64,000 bases of DNA from an uncultured Eubacteriales bacterium (GTDB lineage Bacteria; Bacillota; Clostridia; Oscillospirales; CAG-272): contig URPL01000001.1 in NCBI GenBank assembly GCA_900549725.1, forward strand, positions 62,001-126,000, read 5' to 3'. The position numbers and the translations under genes were made by a program. Every line of letters begins with the position of its first letter. The first letter of the stretch is position 1. The notes below the pieces were generated by a model. That model did no database searches. It was given only the letters and a program-made list of their open reading frames with translations, and was not told the origin of the DNA. Of the stretch, positions 1 through 8,713 are shown one piece after another.

Positions 1-35
1 CGAAAAACGCCGATGTTTTCGGGCGCATTTCGCGC

Positions 36-1187
36 ATGTACCGTGTGCTTGGGGTCTTTATGAATTCCGCCTTTGCGCAGTCGCTTGCGAAAAAGCCGCG
101 CGTGAAGGGCACCATTAACAAAACGAACATTCTCAAACGCAACCCGAACTACCGCGATGTGCTGAAATTATTTGAATTTCTGCGCAGCTATGACGATATC
201 GGCTATACCATTAAGGTGGTGGAGCAGAGCCCGCAGGTGGACGAGCGCTTCACCGAGGATACCTATCGCAATATTTTATTTCAATATCTGATTCTCAAGG
301 GTTATTTGGAGGATCCGGCGGATCGCGCAGTCCCCGTGAAATCAAAGGATCGCCGTCGTGTGCTCAAGCCGAAATTCATTCATGAAATTGTGGAGGAGCT
401 GACGGAGGATTACGATCTGCCCGATGTGGAGGTCCGCAAGGTGCTGATCGAAGAGCTGACCAAAGAGCAGCTCATGCAGGAGGAAGCCGCCGAGCGCCGC
501 CGCCTTGTCGAAGAGCAGGCAAAGCGCAAGAAGGAAGAGGCGGAGCGCCTGAAAAAAGAAAAAGAGGCGGAAAAAGAGCGCCTGAAACAAGAGAAGGAAG
601 CGGAAAAAGAGCGGCTGCGCCTTGCAAAAGAGGCGGAGGAAGCAAGACGGCGCCAGGCGGAAATGGAGCAGCGCACAGAGGATCATCGCCGCGCAAAGCT
701 GCTGCGCGCGGAGCTTGTCTATTTCCGCGAGCATTTGGAAGAGCAGAAGGAAAAACGCGCCGCGGCGGAGGATGCGCAGCGCAAAAAGAGAGAGGCAAAA
801 GAGGCGGAGGAGGCAGAGCTTGCCCGCCGCGAGCAGCTGGAGCGTCTCGCCGCGCAGGATGAGCGCGAACGCGTGCGCCAGGCCGAGGAGGCCGCGCGCA
901 TTGCCCGCGAAAAGGAAGCGGAAAAGGAGCGTATCCGCGCCGAAAAAGCGGAGGCGGAACGGCAGCGCCGCGCGGAAGCGGAGGCAGAGCGGGCGCGCAT
1001 CGCTTTGGCGCAAAAGGAGCAGGCGCGGGCGGCTTTGCAGCCGATCGTGTTTGAAACAGAGGCATTTGCGGCTGCCCTTGCGGCAAGAAAACAGGCGCGC
1101 AAAGAGGCGGAGCAGGCGCGGTATGACATGGTCGCCGCGTGGGAGCGCGAAAAAGCGCAGCGCCGCGCACAGCGCATGCGGAAATAA
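36..1187 (+). CDS. Hypothetical coiled-coil protein (possibly 5' truncated by window edge)
   Basis: Function not recognised. The first ~145 residues are a mixed-composition, probably helical domain (YRDVLKLFEFLRSYDD; RNILFQYLILKGYLED). From there to the C-terminus the protein is an almost uninterrupted Glu/Arg/Lys/Ala-rich heptad-like coiled coil ending in basic residues (RRAQRMRK). There is no signal peptide or membrane segment, so it is probably cytoplasmic. The frame stays open upstream to position 3, and neither the first ATG nor the ATG at 60 has a good Shine-Dalgarno sequence, so the true start may lie outside the window. It ends about 120 nt before the exported-protein locus and reads in the same direction; a scaffold or cytoskeletal role is only a guess. 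Confidence 0.7.
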   Translation: MYRVLGVFMNSAFAQSLAKKPRVKGTINKTNILKRNPNYRDVLKLFEFLRSYDDIGYTIKVVEQSPQVDERFTEDTYRNILFQYLILKGYLEDPADRAVPVKSKDRRRVLKPKFIHEIVEELTEDYDLPDVEVRKVLIEELTKEQLMQEEAAERRRLVEEQAKRKKEEAERLKKEKEAEKERLKQEKEAEKERLRLAKEAEEARRRQAEMEQRTEDHRRAKLLRAELVYFREHLEEQKEKRAAAEDAQRKKREAKEAEEAELARREQLERLAAQDERERVRQAEEAARIAREKEAEKERIRAEKAEAERQRRAEAEAERARIALAQKEQARAALQPIVFETEAFAAALAARKQARKEAEQARYDMVAAWEREKAQRRAQRMRK

Positions 1188-1309
1188 AACCCCATTCGAG
1201 CAAATAAAACAATGCAAAGCGGAGAAAACAAAATGGGAACGGATAGAGCAGATTGCATAGCAAAGCGGCATACCGCCGCGCAAAATTCGGGGCAGGAGGT
1301 GAGCACGAA

Positions 1310-2464
1310 ATGACAAACGAAACAAAACGACGCATTGCGCACTATCAAAAATCGCTTCCCGCGATGCGGGAGAAGGTGTTTGGCGCGGTTTTAATGCTGT
1401 TTATCGCCGTGCTGACCGCCGTCAGCGCAACCTATGCCTGGGTGACGCTGTCCGCAGCCCCCGAGGCGACGAGCATCGATACCACCGTCACGGCAAACGG
1501 CGCGCTTGAGATCGCCCTTGCCAACGGCACGGGCGCCGCTCCCGGCAAATCTGCCGAGGGCGATTCCACCGGAGCGGGCACGCCGATCACCAAAGCCAAT
1601 ATCACATGGGGCAACCTTGTCAATTTGTCCGACCTTTCCTACGGGCTTGCCAATGTTACCCTGCGCCCTGCGGCGCTGAACGGCACCTCCGGGCTGCTTT
1701 CCAACCCGCTGTACGGCGTCGGTTACGGCGAGGACGGGCGCGTCAATCAAATGGTGATCGGAGAAGATTTTGCCTATACCTATTACGATCCGACCGCGGC
1801 GGGCACCGGCGGCGGACGCTTTTTGGTTGACCTGAAAGGGGAACATCTCGGCGTTCGTGCAATTTCCACGGTGCAGTTTGAAAACCTTGAGGGCGCAGAG
1901 CAGCTCAATGAGATTCTGAACTGGACGAATCAGCGTTTGACCTTGGCGAAATCCAATTATCAGAAAATCACAAACGAAACTGCCGAGCCGGGCAAATCCT
2001 ATATCACTTCGCTGCAGGGACTGATTCAGGTCTATGCGCAAAATGTAATTGACAAGAAGCCGACAAACACGCTGGATATTACGAGCTATGTGGAAAATCT
2101 TTATAACATGATGCTCGACCTGAACGACAATGTCATGGAGATGAGCGGAGAAACCTATGTCGGCATGGCGAATTTGTTAGACTTGATGAAGGAAACCTCG
2201 GGCGGAAGCAAGTATTCGCGGGATAAGGCGGGTGTGGACGCATTGATTGCGGATTATACCGCAAAAAAGCTGCCTTCTTATGTCACGGACAATATGACAA
2301 GCCTTGGCACCTTTGTTTCCGATTATCGTCAATTTGCAACCTATTTGAAAACAAGCGCAAAAGGCGACTTTTCCGATTTGACGCAATCACAAAAAAAACA
2401 ATTCCATTGCATATTGGGCATATTATGCCCGCACCGGCGGAACCGTTTATTGGAGCAATATTAA
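1310..2464 (+). CDS. Large exported protein with SipW-type signal, N-terminal fragment before frameshift
   Basis: N-terminal part (384 codons) of a giant exported protein. Start chosen at 1310 because GGCAGGAGGTGA lies just upstream; an upstream ATG at 1253 lacks one. A cytoplasmic lysine/arginine-rich head is followed by a hydrophobic segment (residues ~22-42) ending SATYAWVTLSAAPE, then TTVTANGALEIALANG. This is the layout of SipW-dependent signal sequences (camelysin/TasA type), where an Ala precedes the mature protein. After ~360 residues the frame runs through an A8 tract into an unrelated tail (FHCILGILCPHRRN) that looks out of frame. The true continuation is in the +1 frame and leads straight into the next entry, so these two are one gene split by a frameshift. 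Confidence 0.85.
   Translation: MTNETKRRIAHYQKSLPAMREKVFGAVLMLFIAVLTAVSATYAWVTLSAAPEATSIDTTVTANGALEIALANGTGAAPGKSAEGDSTGAGTPITKANITWGNLVNLSDLSYGLANVTLRPAALNGTSGLLSNPLYGVGYGEDGRVNQMVIGEDFAYTYYDPTAAGTGGGRFLVDLKGEHLGVRAISTVQFENLEGAEQLNEILNWTNQRLTLAKSNYQKITNETAEPGKSYITSLQGLIQVYAQNVIDKKPTNTLDITSYVENLYNMMLDLNDNVMEMSGETYVGMANLLDLMKETSGGSKYSRDKAGVDALIADYTAKKLPSYVTDNMTSLGTFVSDYRQFATYLKTSAKGDFSDLTQSQKKQFHCILGILCPHRRNRLLEQY
2391..2398 (+). other. A8 homopolymer at frameshift between two halves of one surface-protein gene
   Basis: Eight consecutive A residues. Removing one A gives TQSQKNNSIAYWAYYARTGG and joins the upstream frame to the frame of the downstream 1.2-kb-aa reading frame with no stop codon between them. 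With eight A residues the upstream frame ends at 2464. The cause may be a sequencing or assembly error, a real mutation, phase variation, or polymerase slippage; the sequence alone cannot decide. Confidence 0.8.
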
Positions 2465-2519
2465 CGGAATCATCAACTGGATCTGCGATATCAGATCTGC
2501 AACGCTGGATGGCTATACC

Positions 2520-5500
2520 ATGAGCCAGCTGAGCAACATGTCGGTCGCAATGAAGGTTCTCGGGAATAAGACGCACTCCGCGGTTCTCGATAAAGGGGGA
2601 ATCCAGAGAATTGAAAAGCGCCTCGGCGCGGCGATGTCCCCGAAAATTACGATTACGGTTGACCCGAGCGGTCTGGGCGGGTTGGCTGCCTTCGCGGGAG
2701 AACAAACCTTTAAGGATGTTCCTGTGACGACGAGCGCCGCAGACCCGCGCGAAATTCCGACGGATATCAATTCCGTAAAGGCGCAGAATTCCGGTTCGTT
2801 TCGCGGCGACAAGGCGACCGCGCAGGATACCTATGCTCTGGCGATTGACCTTTGGATGCGCTCCAACGCTGGCTCGGACAGCACGGTTGTTTCCACGCAG
2901 GAGATCTCTGCGGACGGAAAAACGATCACTACGACCGACCCGCTGCGCTCTTATTTGACCCTGGAAGGAAAAGTGCGCTATCAGGAAATTGAAGAGCGGG
3001 CAACCGTTGCGGCACCCGACGGAAACATTTATGAGGCGTATACCGGAACGGCTACTGCTTCGGGGCAGACGCTGACCATTAATGACGCATATAAAAAAGG
3101 CGATCAATATTATGTAATTGCAGAAGACGGCACGGAAAAAACTGTCGAGGAAGAATATCCTGCAATTACCCAATATCATTTGAATGTTACCTATGTGGAA
3201 AAATACGACAAAAAAACAATTGTTGTTGGCTATGATGGAGCGAATCGCATTTGGAGTGATGAGCAAATGATGCCGTATGAGGGAGACGGCACCAGCACAA
3301 CGCAGGGCGGCGGCAGCTGCTATACCTTCTATGCCTCTACCCCTGCCGACCAAAGCCGTTTTCTGGAGCTGCTCGGCTCCATGCGCGTGGCGTTTATTGA
3401 TGCAAAGGGCAATCTTATCGGCGCAGCAACGATGGATACGGAGCATTATTACGCAGAAAATGGTAAGGTGACGGTGCCTCTGGCGCTGGATACGGCAAGC
3501 GCAATTAATCTCGGGGACGACGGAAACGGCAATGTGGCCTATGGGCTGATGCCGCTGACGAAGAATGCGGCGACCCGCGTCACGGCGCTCGTGTATTTGG
3601 ACGGCGAAAAGCTGACCAACGAAATGGTGCTTGCAAGCGGCGATATTCAGGGCAATCTCAATGTGCAGTTTGGTGCATGCATTGCCGCCAAGGTGACAAC
3701 GGTTACCACGGAAACAGATGAAAACGGCAACGAAACCACAACAACGACGACAACCTATCGCCGCGACAGCGAGAATGAATCGATCAAGCATGAGGACCTC
3801 ATGGACGACCGCATTCGGATCACGGCGAGCGTGGACAAGGCGGAATTTGAATATGACCCCGATGCTCCGGCAAAGACGAATCTCAGCGTCCGGATTGCCG
3901 GGGTGGAGCCAAGGCGCGTGGAGGTCTGCTTTATCCGCGCCATCAGCAAAACGCAGGGCGTGCAGCAGGAGCGCATTGCGCTCAGCGGCAGCGGCGAAGC
4001 CTGGGCGGGAGAGATTTCCTTTGCAAAGCCGGGCAACTATGTCCTGCGCTCGGCTTGGGTCGACGGCGTGGAATACGATCTGAACCAGGAGCCGATCACG
4101 GTGACGGTGCACGGCAGCTCGGTCAACAGCCTGACCTGCGATGCATTGCCATCTGGCAGCAACAGTGTTTCTATTATGACGGCGGATGCTTCCTTCTCCG
4201 CAAATATGACGCTTGGGTTTACAACAAGCGCGCAGGTGCCAAGCCGCGTCAACGGTATTTTTATGGACGAAGAGGGCAGGCAGGTCAATGTTCCCTTTGC
4301 GCTGGAAGCCGGCGTTTGGATAGGCACGGCAACCTTTTATACCTCCGGCACCTATACCATACAATATGTGGAGATTGACGATGAGGTGTACGAGCTGAGC
4401 GAGGTACTGCAGAAGACTCTGATTCTTACGCTCGGCATCAAGGCGGAGGTGCGTATCAGCGCAGACGCGGCAACGCTGCAGAAGCTGCAGAGCGTGATGG
4501 AGGGTGCAATGCCGACGCGTTTTGTGTATGACAGGAGCAAGCTCGGCCAGACGGTTACGCTGAATGTTGCGCTCAAGCTGTATGATAACGGCGGCAGCGA
4601 AATCAAGGCGCAATCCGGCATGAAGCTGTATTACGGCAAAATCGGCTCCGCTACAGGCGGCTTGGATGCGGATCTTTCCTGGAATGCGGCAAGCGGCAGC
4701 TATGCCGGGGCATTTGGAGTTTCCGCACCGGGCACCTTCCGCTTTACCAAGGTTACCGTGGAGCTTTCCGGTACGATAAGCACGATTACCGCAAAGACGA
4801 CGGCACCCGATCTTCAGGTTATGCCGCCGGACGATGCTTATTATTTCGGCAATTATACAGAAACCTATCAATATGTTCCGAATAAGGACGGTACACTGAC
4901 GATCGGCATCGCATACTCCAGCGCTGCGACCAAGGTCGAAGCTGTGATCACGGACGGAACAATACCGCGAACCGTGGAGGGTGTCATGGGCGGAGAAACC
5001 GCGGACCAGGGCGAAAAATCGGTCAATTTGTGGTCGTTTGCGGTGCCGGAGGAGGGCAACTGGAAGCTCAACGCAATCAAGCTGTACGGCGTTTATTATG
5101 ACGGACGGTATTATGATGACGAAACGGGCGTTTCCGTGAACCTCGGCAAAGAGAATATCCATGCCAAGATCGTAAAAACGCTCTATGTTACGCTCAGCGG
5201 CAGCAGCCAAAGCTTCACGGGCTATTTCATGGATGATCACATGGTGAGCGACCTTTCCGTGACCATTCAGGATTTTGAAAACAAGCCGATTGAAGGCGCA
5301 ACCGTTTCCGATGTTAAGGTTGTCTATTATCTTAACGGCGGCAAGGTCGGACTTGACACGGAGTACGGATATACGGCAGATAATATTTCTTCCGTTTCGA
5401 TTACCGGAACCGGGACAAAGCGCACAGGCTCAGAGACGGAGTATTCTGTTTCCGCAATGAATTTCCGACAGGCAGGGCCATATGAAAATTGTACGGTCAG

Positions 5501-6065
5501 TTTCGCATTGGATAAAGTTCCCTATACTGCCGGTGCAACGGCGGAAACTGTTTTAACCTATACGGCGAACGGCGTATCTGCAGAAAAGTGTCCCCAATTT
5601 GATGTGAAATGGGACGCACCCGATGTGCGTGTTACTGCAACCAATCCGGCAGTCGGGAAAAAATTCACAGTTGCCGTAACGGGCTCGGGAGGCAGCTACA
5701 CAACGGATTCCCTTTCAAACAGCATAGAGGAAAACGGTCATAAGTGCACGGTTTATTATGAGTATGATTCAAGTTGCGGAGGTTCGTTTACCGCATCAAA
5801 GGCAACTATCAGTTTGTCTGGCGCCGGGACGAAATTCTCAGAAGCAAATTTGACGATACCGAACAAAGCCGATGCAACGCAGAGCGTGGTATATTCCTAT
5901 AGGCCGAGCGCTTTGTCCGCACAAAAGGAAATCGGCGGCAAGAATTCACGGGGAGGACGCGCCGCAGCCGGCAAACAGACGATTGAGACAATTGAGCTCA
6001 AAAGCGGGTCGGAGAGCTACACTGTCAAATTGGCTGTTTCACTGAATATTATCAATGAAAAATAA
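2520..6065 (+). CDS. Large exported protein, C-terminal fragment with repeated Ig-like domains
   Basis: Continuation of the gene beginning at 1310; the frame is open from about 2391, and the ATG at 2520 is only the first methionine after the frameshift, with no Shine-Dalgarno sequence. Joined, the protein would be about 1584 residues. The body is beta-rich and Thr/Gly/Ala-rich. Repeated units of about 110-120 residues end in similar strands (PGNYVLRSAWVDGVEYDL; SGTYTIQYVEIDDEVYEL; PGTFRFTKVTVE; EGNWKLNAIKLYGVYYDG), which looks like tandem Ig-like or adhesin stalk domains. No LPXTG sorting signal or C-terminal membrane segment is present, so surface attachment, if any, must use another route. 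Next gene starts 12 nt downstream. Confidence 0.8.
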   Translation: MSQLSNMSVAMKVLGNKTHSAVLDKGGIQRIEKRLGAAMSPKITITVDPSGLGGLAAFAGEQTFKDVPVTTSAADPREIPTDINSVKAQNSGSFRGDKATAQDTYALAIDLWMRSNAGSDSTVVSTQEISADGKTITTTDPLRSYLTLEGKVRYQEIEERATVAAPDGNIYEAYTGTATASGQTLTINDAYKKGDQYYVIAEDGTEKTVEEEYPAITQYHLNVTYVEKYDKKTIVVGYDGANRIWSDEQMMPYEGDGTSTTQGGGSCYTFYASTPADQSRFLELLGSMRVAFIDAKGNLIGAATMDTEHYYAENGKVTVPLALDTASAINLGDDGNGNVAYGLMPLTKNAATRVTALVYLDGEKLTNEMVLASGDIQGNLNVQFGACIAAKVTTVTTETDENGNETTTTTTTYRRDSENESIKHEDLMDDRIRITASVDKAEFEYDPDAPAKTNLSVRIAGVEPRRVEVCFIRAISKTQGVQQERIALSGSGEAWAGEISFAKPGNYVLRSAWVDGVEYDLNQEPITVTVHGSSVNSLTCDALPSGSNSVSIMTADASFSANMTLGFTTSAQVPSRVNGIFMDEEGRQVNVPFALEAGVWIGTATFYTSGTYTIQYVEIDDEVYELSEVLQKTLILTLGIKAEVRISADAATLQKLQSVMEGAMPTRFVYDRSKLGQTVTLNVALKLYDNGGSEIKAQSGMKLYYGKIGSATGGLDADLSWNAASGSYAGAFGVSAPGTFRFTKVTVELSGTISTITAKTTAPDLQVMPPDDAYYFGNYTETYQYVPNKDGTLTIGIAYSSAATKVEAVITDGTIPRTVEGVMGGETADQGEKSVNLWSFAVPEEGNWKLNAIKLYGVYYDGRYYDDETGVSVNLGKENIHAKIVKTLYVTLSGSSQSFTGYFMDDHMVSDLSVTIQDFENKPIEGATVSDVKVVYYLNGGKVGLDTEYGYTADNISSVSITGTGTKRTGSETEYSVSAMNFRQAGPYENCTVSFALDKVPYTAGATAETVLTYTANGVSAEKCPQFDVKWDAPDVRVTATNPAVGKKFTVAVTGSGGSYTTDSLSNSIEENGHKCTVYYEYDSSCGGSFTASKATISLSGAGTKFSEANLTIPNKADATQSVVYSYRPSALSAQKEIGGKNSRGGRAAAGKQTIETIELKSGSESYTVKLAVSLNIINEK

Positions 6066-6077
6066 GAAGAAAAAGAG

Positions 6078-6764
6078 ATGTCACTAAAACTCATCGGCAT
6101 GCTTTTAATCGGCACAATAGCAATGTTTGCAGTAATGCTGTCGGCAAAAAAGCTGTCTTGCCGAAAAATGAAAACCTTGATCATTGCGATTGCCGCTGTT
6201 GTCATTTTGGCAGCCGGAGTTGCCGGAGCAAAGTTGTTGTGTTTTGTGGAGCTTGGACATTTTCAGGGAACGTCATATTATGGGGCTGTTTTTGCAGTGC
6301 CGTCGGTGATTGTGTTGTTGGCGGCGTGCGTCAAAGTCAGACCATCGGATCTGCTTGATCTTGCAGCACCTGCTGGATGTGTTATGCTGGCAACACTGAA
6401 GATACTGTGCTGCATTTCAAGATGCTGCTATGGGATGGTGCTGTGGTTTCGAGAAGACGGAACCGCGATTCGTTTTCCGAGCCAAATAGCGGAGCTTTGC
6501 AATGCGCTTGTGCTCATGGCAGTGTTGCTTTTGCTGATGCGCAAAGAAACAATGCGCGGAAAAATTTACCCGATGTATATGGTGCTGTACGGCGGCACAC
6601 GATTTTGCCTGAATCTTCTGCGGGAGACAACACCGTTTTTGCTTGGGCTTCCCGCAGGAAATTTTTGGTCGCTCATTTCGATTTTTATCGGCGGCGTATG
6701 GCTTTTGCTGACGCGCCGCTCTCAAGGAGACAGGAATGAAAAACATACGGAAAGTATCGCATAA
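6078..6764 (+). CDS. Divergent prolipoprotein diacylglyceryl transferase-like membrane protein
   Basis: A 228-residue integral membrane protein with about six to seven hydrophobic helices. Its layout follows the Lgt family: a GTSYYGAVFAVPS segment where Lgt has its Gly-rich HGG loop, CCISRCCYGM resembling the G-C-x-x-x-x-C-C-Y-G motif of Firmicute Lgt-like proteins, FPSQIAELCNALVL resembling the family's HPTQLYE region, and a final YGGTRFCLNLLRE helix. The catalytic His of the HGG loop appears replaced by Tyr, so canonical diacylglyceryl transfer is uncertain. It sits 12 nt after the giant surface protein and overlaps the next gene by 29 nt, so it is co-transcribed with the surface locus and probably modifies or helps export a surface component. 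Confidence 0.6.
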   Translation: MSLKLIGMLLIGTIAMFAVMLSAKKLSCRKMKTLIIAIAAVVILAAGVAGAKLLCFVELGHFQGTSYYGAVFAVPSVIVLLAACVKVRPSDLLDLAAPAGCVMLATLKILCCISRCCYGMVLWFREDGTAIRFPSQIAELCNALVLMAVLLLLMRKETMRGKIYPMYMVLYGGTRFCLNLLRETTPFLLGLPAGNFWSLISIFIGGVWLLLTRRSQGDRNEKHTESIA

Positions 6765-8625
6765 GCTGAAAAACGTGACGCTTTTGGCTCTTTGTGCATT
6801 TCTGCTCTGCACGCTGTTTGTATTCCCGGCGCGGGGCGAAACGCTCGGCGGGGCATGCGGGGAAAGCCTGAGCTGGGAGCTGACGGGATCGGTGCTCACC
6901 ATCACGGGCAGCGGCGCGATGACGGAATACCGCGACGGCGGATTTGCCCCCTGGCATGAGGCGCGCGAGCGCATCACGACGGTAGTGCTGCCGCAGGGGC
7001 TGACCTCCATCGGGAAATATGCCTTTTTGGAGTGTGCGGCGCTGCAAAGCGTCCGCATTCCCGCCGCCTGCACGCGCATCGGAGAATATGCCTTTGCGGA
7101 ATGCAAGGCGCTGCGCTTTGTTTCCCTTGGCACGGGGCTGCGGGAGATTGCAGAGGGTGCGTTTTCCGCATGCGAGAGCATCTGTAGCCTGGAGCTGCCG
7201 CAGGGGCTTGAAAGAATCGGCATCAAGGCATTTTACCGCTGCGGCTCGATTCCCGCGGTGACGATTCCCGCCTCGGTGCAGTCGGTTGGGGCGTCCGCCT
7301 TCGGCTATTGCTATGCGTTGACGCGCGCGACGATCGCAGCGCCGCTGGAGAGTTTGCCGAGCTGGATTTTCTACGGCTGCGGCAATCTTGCCGATGTTTC
7401 TCTGAGCGCCGCAACGCGCGGCGTGGGCGAATTTGCCTTTGAGCGCTGCGAAAACCTGAGCACGATTTTTTCGGACGGCGACGATGAAACGCTGGAAGCG
7501 CTGCGCGAAAGCCTTGCCGAAAACGGCGGCGACGGCGCGCAGAATGCAACCGTCAGCATCGGGAAAATGCCGGCAAGCTCCGGCGCGGGCAGCGCGGAGG
7601 GCGACAAAAGCGCACAGGTCACGGTGACGGAGCGGGAAAATTCGACCATCACCGTGAAGCGGGAAAGCGACGCGGAGAAAAAAACAAACACGATCACGGC
7701 GGTGGTGCGCGACGGCGCATCGCTTGGGGATCTTGCAAAGACCGTTGACGATCTGCGCCGCGACGGCGTCGGCGGGACGATCGAAACGGAGCTGGAGCTG
7801 CCAAACGGCACCCTTTCCGGCGACGCGCTGAATGAGATCGCGGGGGAAAACATTACCCTTGCGGTGCGCGGCGACACGGAGGGCACCTGGAAAATCGATA
7901 TGGCAAAAGCAAAGCCGGGCGATTTTTCGGGCGAATATGATCTCGGCATGACACTTACGGAAACCGAAGAGGGCGAAACCACCATCACGGCAGCCTCCGT
8001 CAAGCGCGTTCGTTTTGACGGCAGTACTGATTTTAATGCCACGCTCGGCATTCCCGCGGGGCAGCCGCGTCGCACGGCAACGCTGTATCAACGCAATGGG
8101 AAAGCGTTTGAAAAGCTGCAGAGCGTTGTGATTGACGACGACGGCATTGCCTGGTTTGCCCTTGCCAATATCGATGCAAAAACAGACTATTATCTTGCCG
8201 TTGATGCGCAGGATCTGGAAGAGGGCGAGGCGATCATTCCGGAAACGCTCAAGGATGCCTACGGCATCAACGCGACTCTGACAAACGGCAAAGGCGCGCA
8301 ATATCAGATCACGGGGCGCTCCTCCCGCTGGGGGATCACGGGAAAGCAGTTTGCAATTTATGCCGGCATTGCGGCAGGTGCCGTGATCTTGCTTGTCTTT
8401 TTGGTTATGCTGACGCTGCATAAATTTGCGCAAAACAAGGCAAAGTATGCCGCAAAAGCCGCCGCAGACGAAGCCCCGACAGACGAAGAGGCAATGCGCC
8501 TTGCGCTGATGCGGGAAATGCTTGCGGAGCAGAAAAACAAAGGCGCGGCTTCTTCCGAAGAGGCAAAAGAAACAAAGCAGCAGAAAAAGCCGCAAAACGG
8601 CAGCGAAAAGCCGCCGAAGCGGTAA
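6736..8625 (+). CDS. Exported BspA-type leucine-rich-repeat protein, C-terminally membrane anchored
   Basis: 629 residues. A classical signal peptide (hydrophobic residues ~14-32, ending FPARGE) is followed by a short lead-in (LSWELTGSVLTITGSGAM) and about seven BspA/LRR_5 repeats of ~23 residues (LTSIGKYAFLECAALQSVRIP pattern) over residues ~85-250. A Thr/Glu-rich beta region follows, then a transmembrane helix near residues 540-560 (IAAGAVILLVFLVMLTLH) and a Lys/Glu-rich cytoplasmic tail. Proteins of this class are surface-exposed and often bind host or matrix proteins; binding here is inference. AGGAG lies at good spacing before the ATG, and the start lies inside the Lgt-like gene. Confidence 0.85.
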   Translation: MKNIRKVSHKLKNVTLLALCAFLLCTLFVFPARGETLGGACGESLSWELTGSVLTITGSGAMTEYRDGGFAPWHEARERITTVVLPQGLTSIGKYAFLECAALQSVRIPAACTRIGEYAFAECKALRFVSLGTGLREIAEGAFSACESICSLELPQGLERIGIKAFYRCGSIPAVTIPASVQSVGASAFGYCYALTRATIAAPLESLPSWIFYGCGNLADVSLSAATRGVGEFAFERCENLSTIFSDGDDETLEALRESLAENGGDGAQNATVSIGKMPASSGAGSAEGDKSAQVTVTERENSTITVKRESDAEKKTNTITAVVRDGASLGDLAKTVDDLRRDGVGGTIETELELPNGTLSGDALNEIAGENITLAVRGDTEGTWKIDMAKAKPGDFSGEYDLGMTLTETEEGETTITAASVKRVRFDGSTDFNATLGIPAGQPRRTATLYQRNGKAFEKLQSVVIDDDGIAWFALANIDAKTDYYLAVDAQDLEEGEAIIPETLKDAYGINATLTNGKGAQYQITGRSSRWGITGKQFAIYAGIAAGAVILLVFLVMLTLHKFAQNKAKYAAKAAADEAPTDEEAMRLALMREMLAEQKNKGAASSEEAKETKQQKKPQNGSEKPPKR

Positions 8626-8713
8626 AGCTACAAACAAATCGTGTAACTGCGGCGTAAACGCCGTATGTGTCGAAATAAAAACAAAGACAAAGCAGGTAAA
8701 AAGGAGGGGGCGT

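Noticed and set aside
2283..5240. Very long open frame (~985 codons) on the minus strand
   Set aside because: It mirrors the surface-protein gene, has His/Arg/Cys-rich composition typical of antisense GC-rich frames, and shows no protein motif or ribosome binding site.
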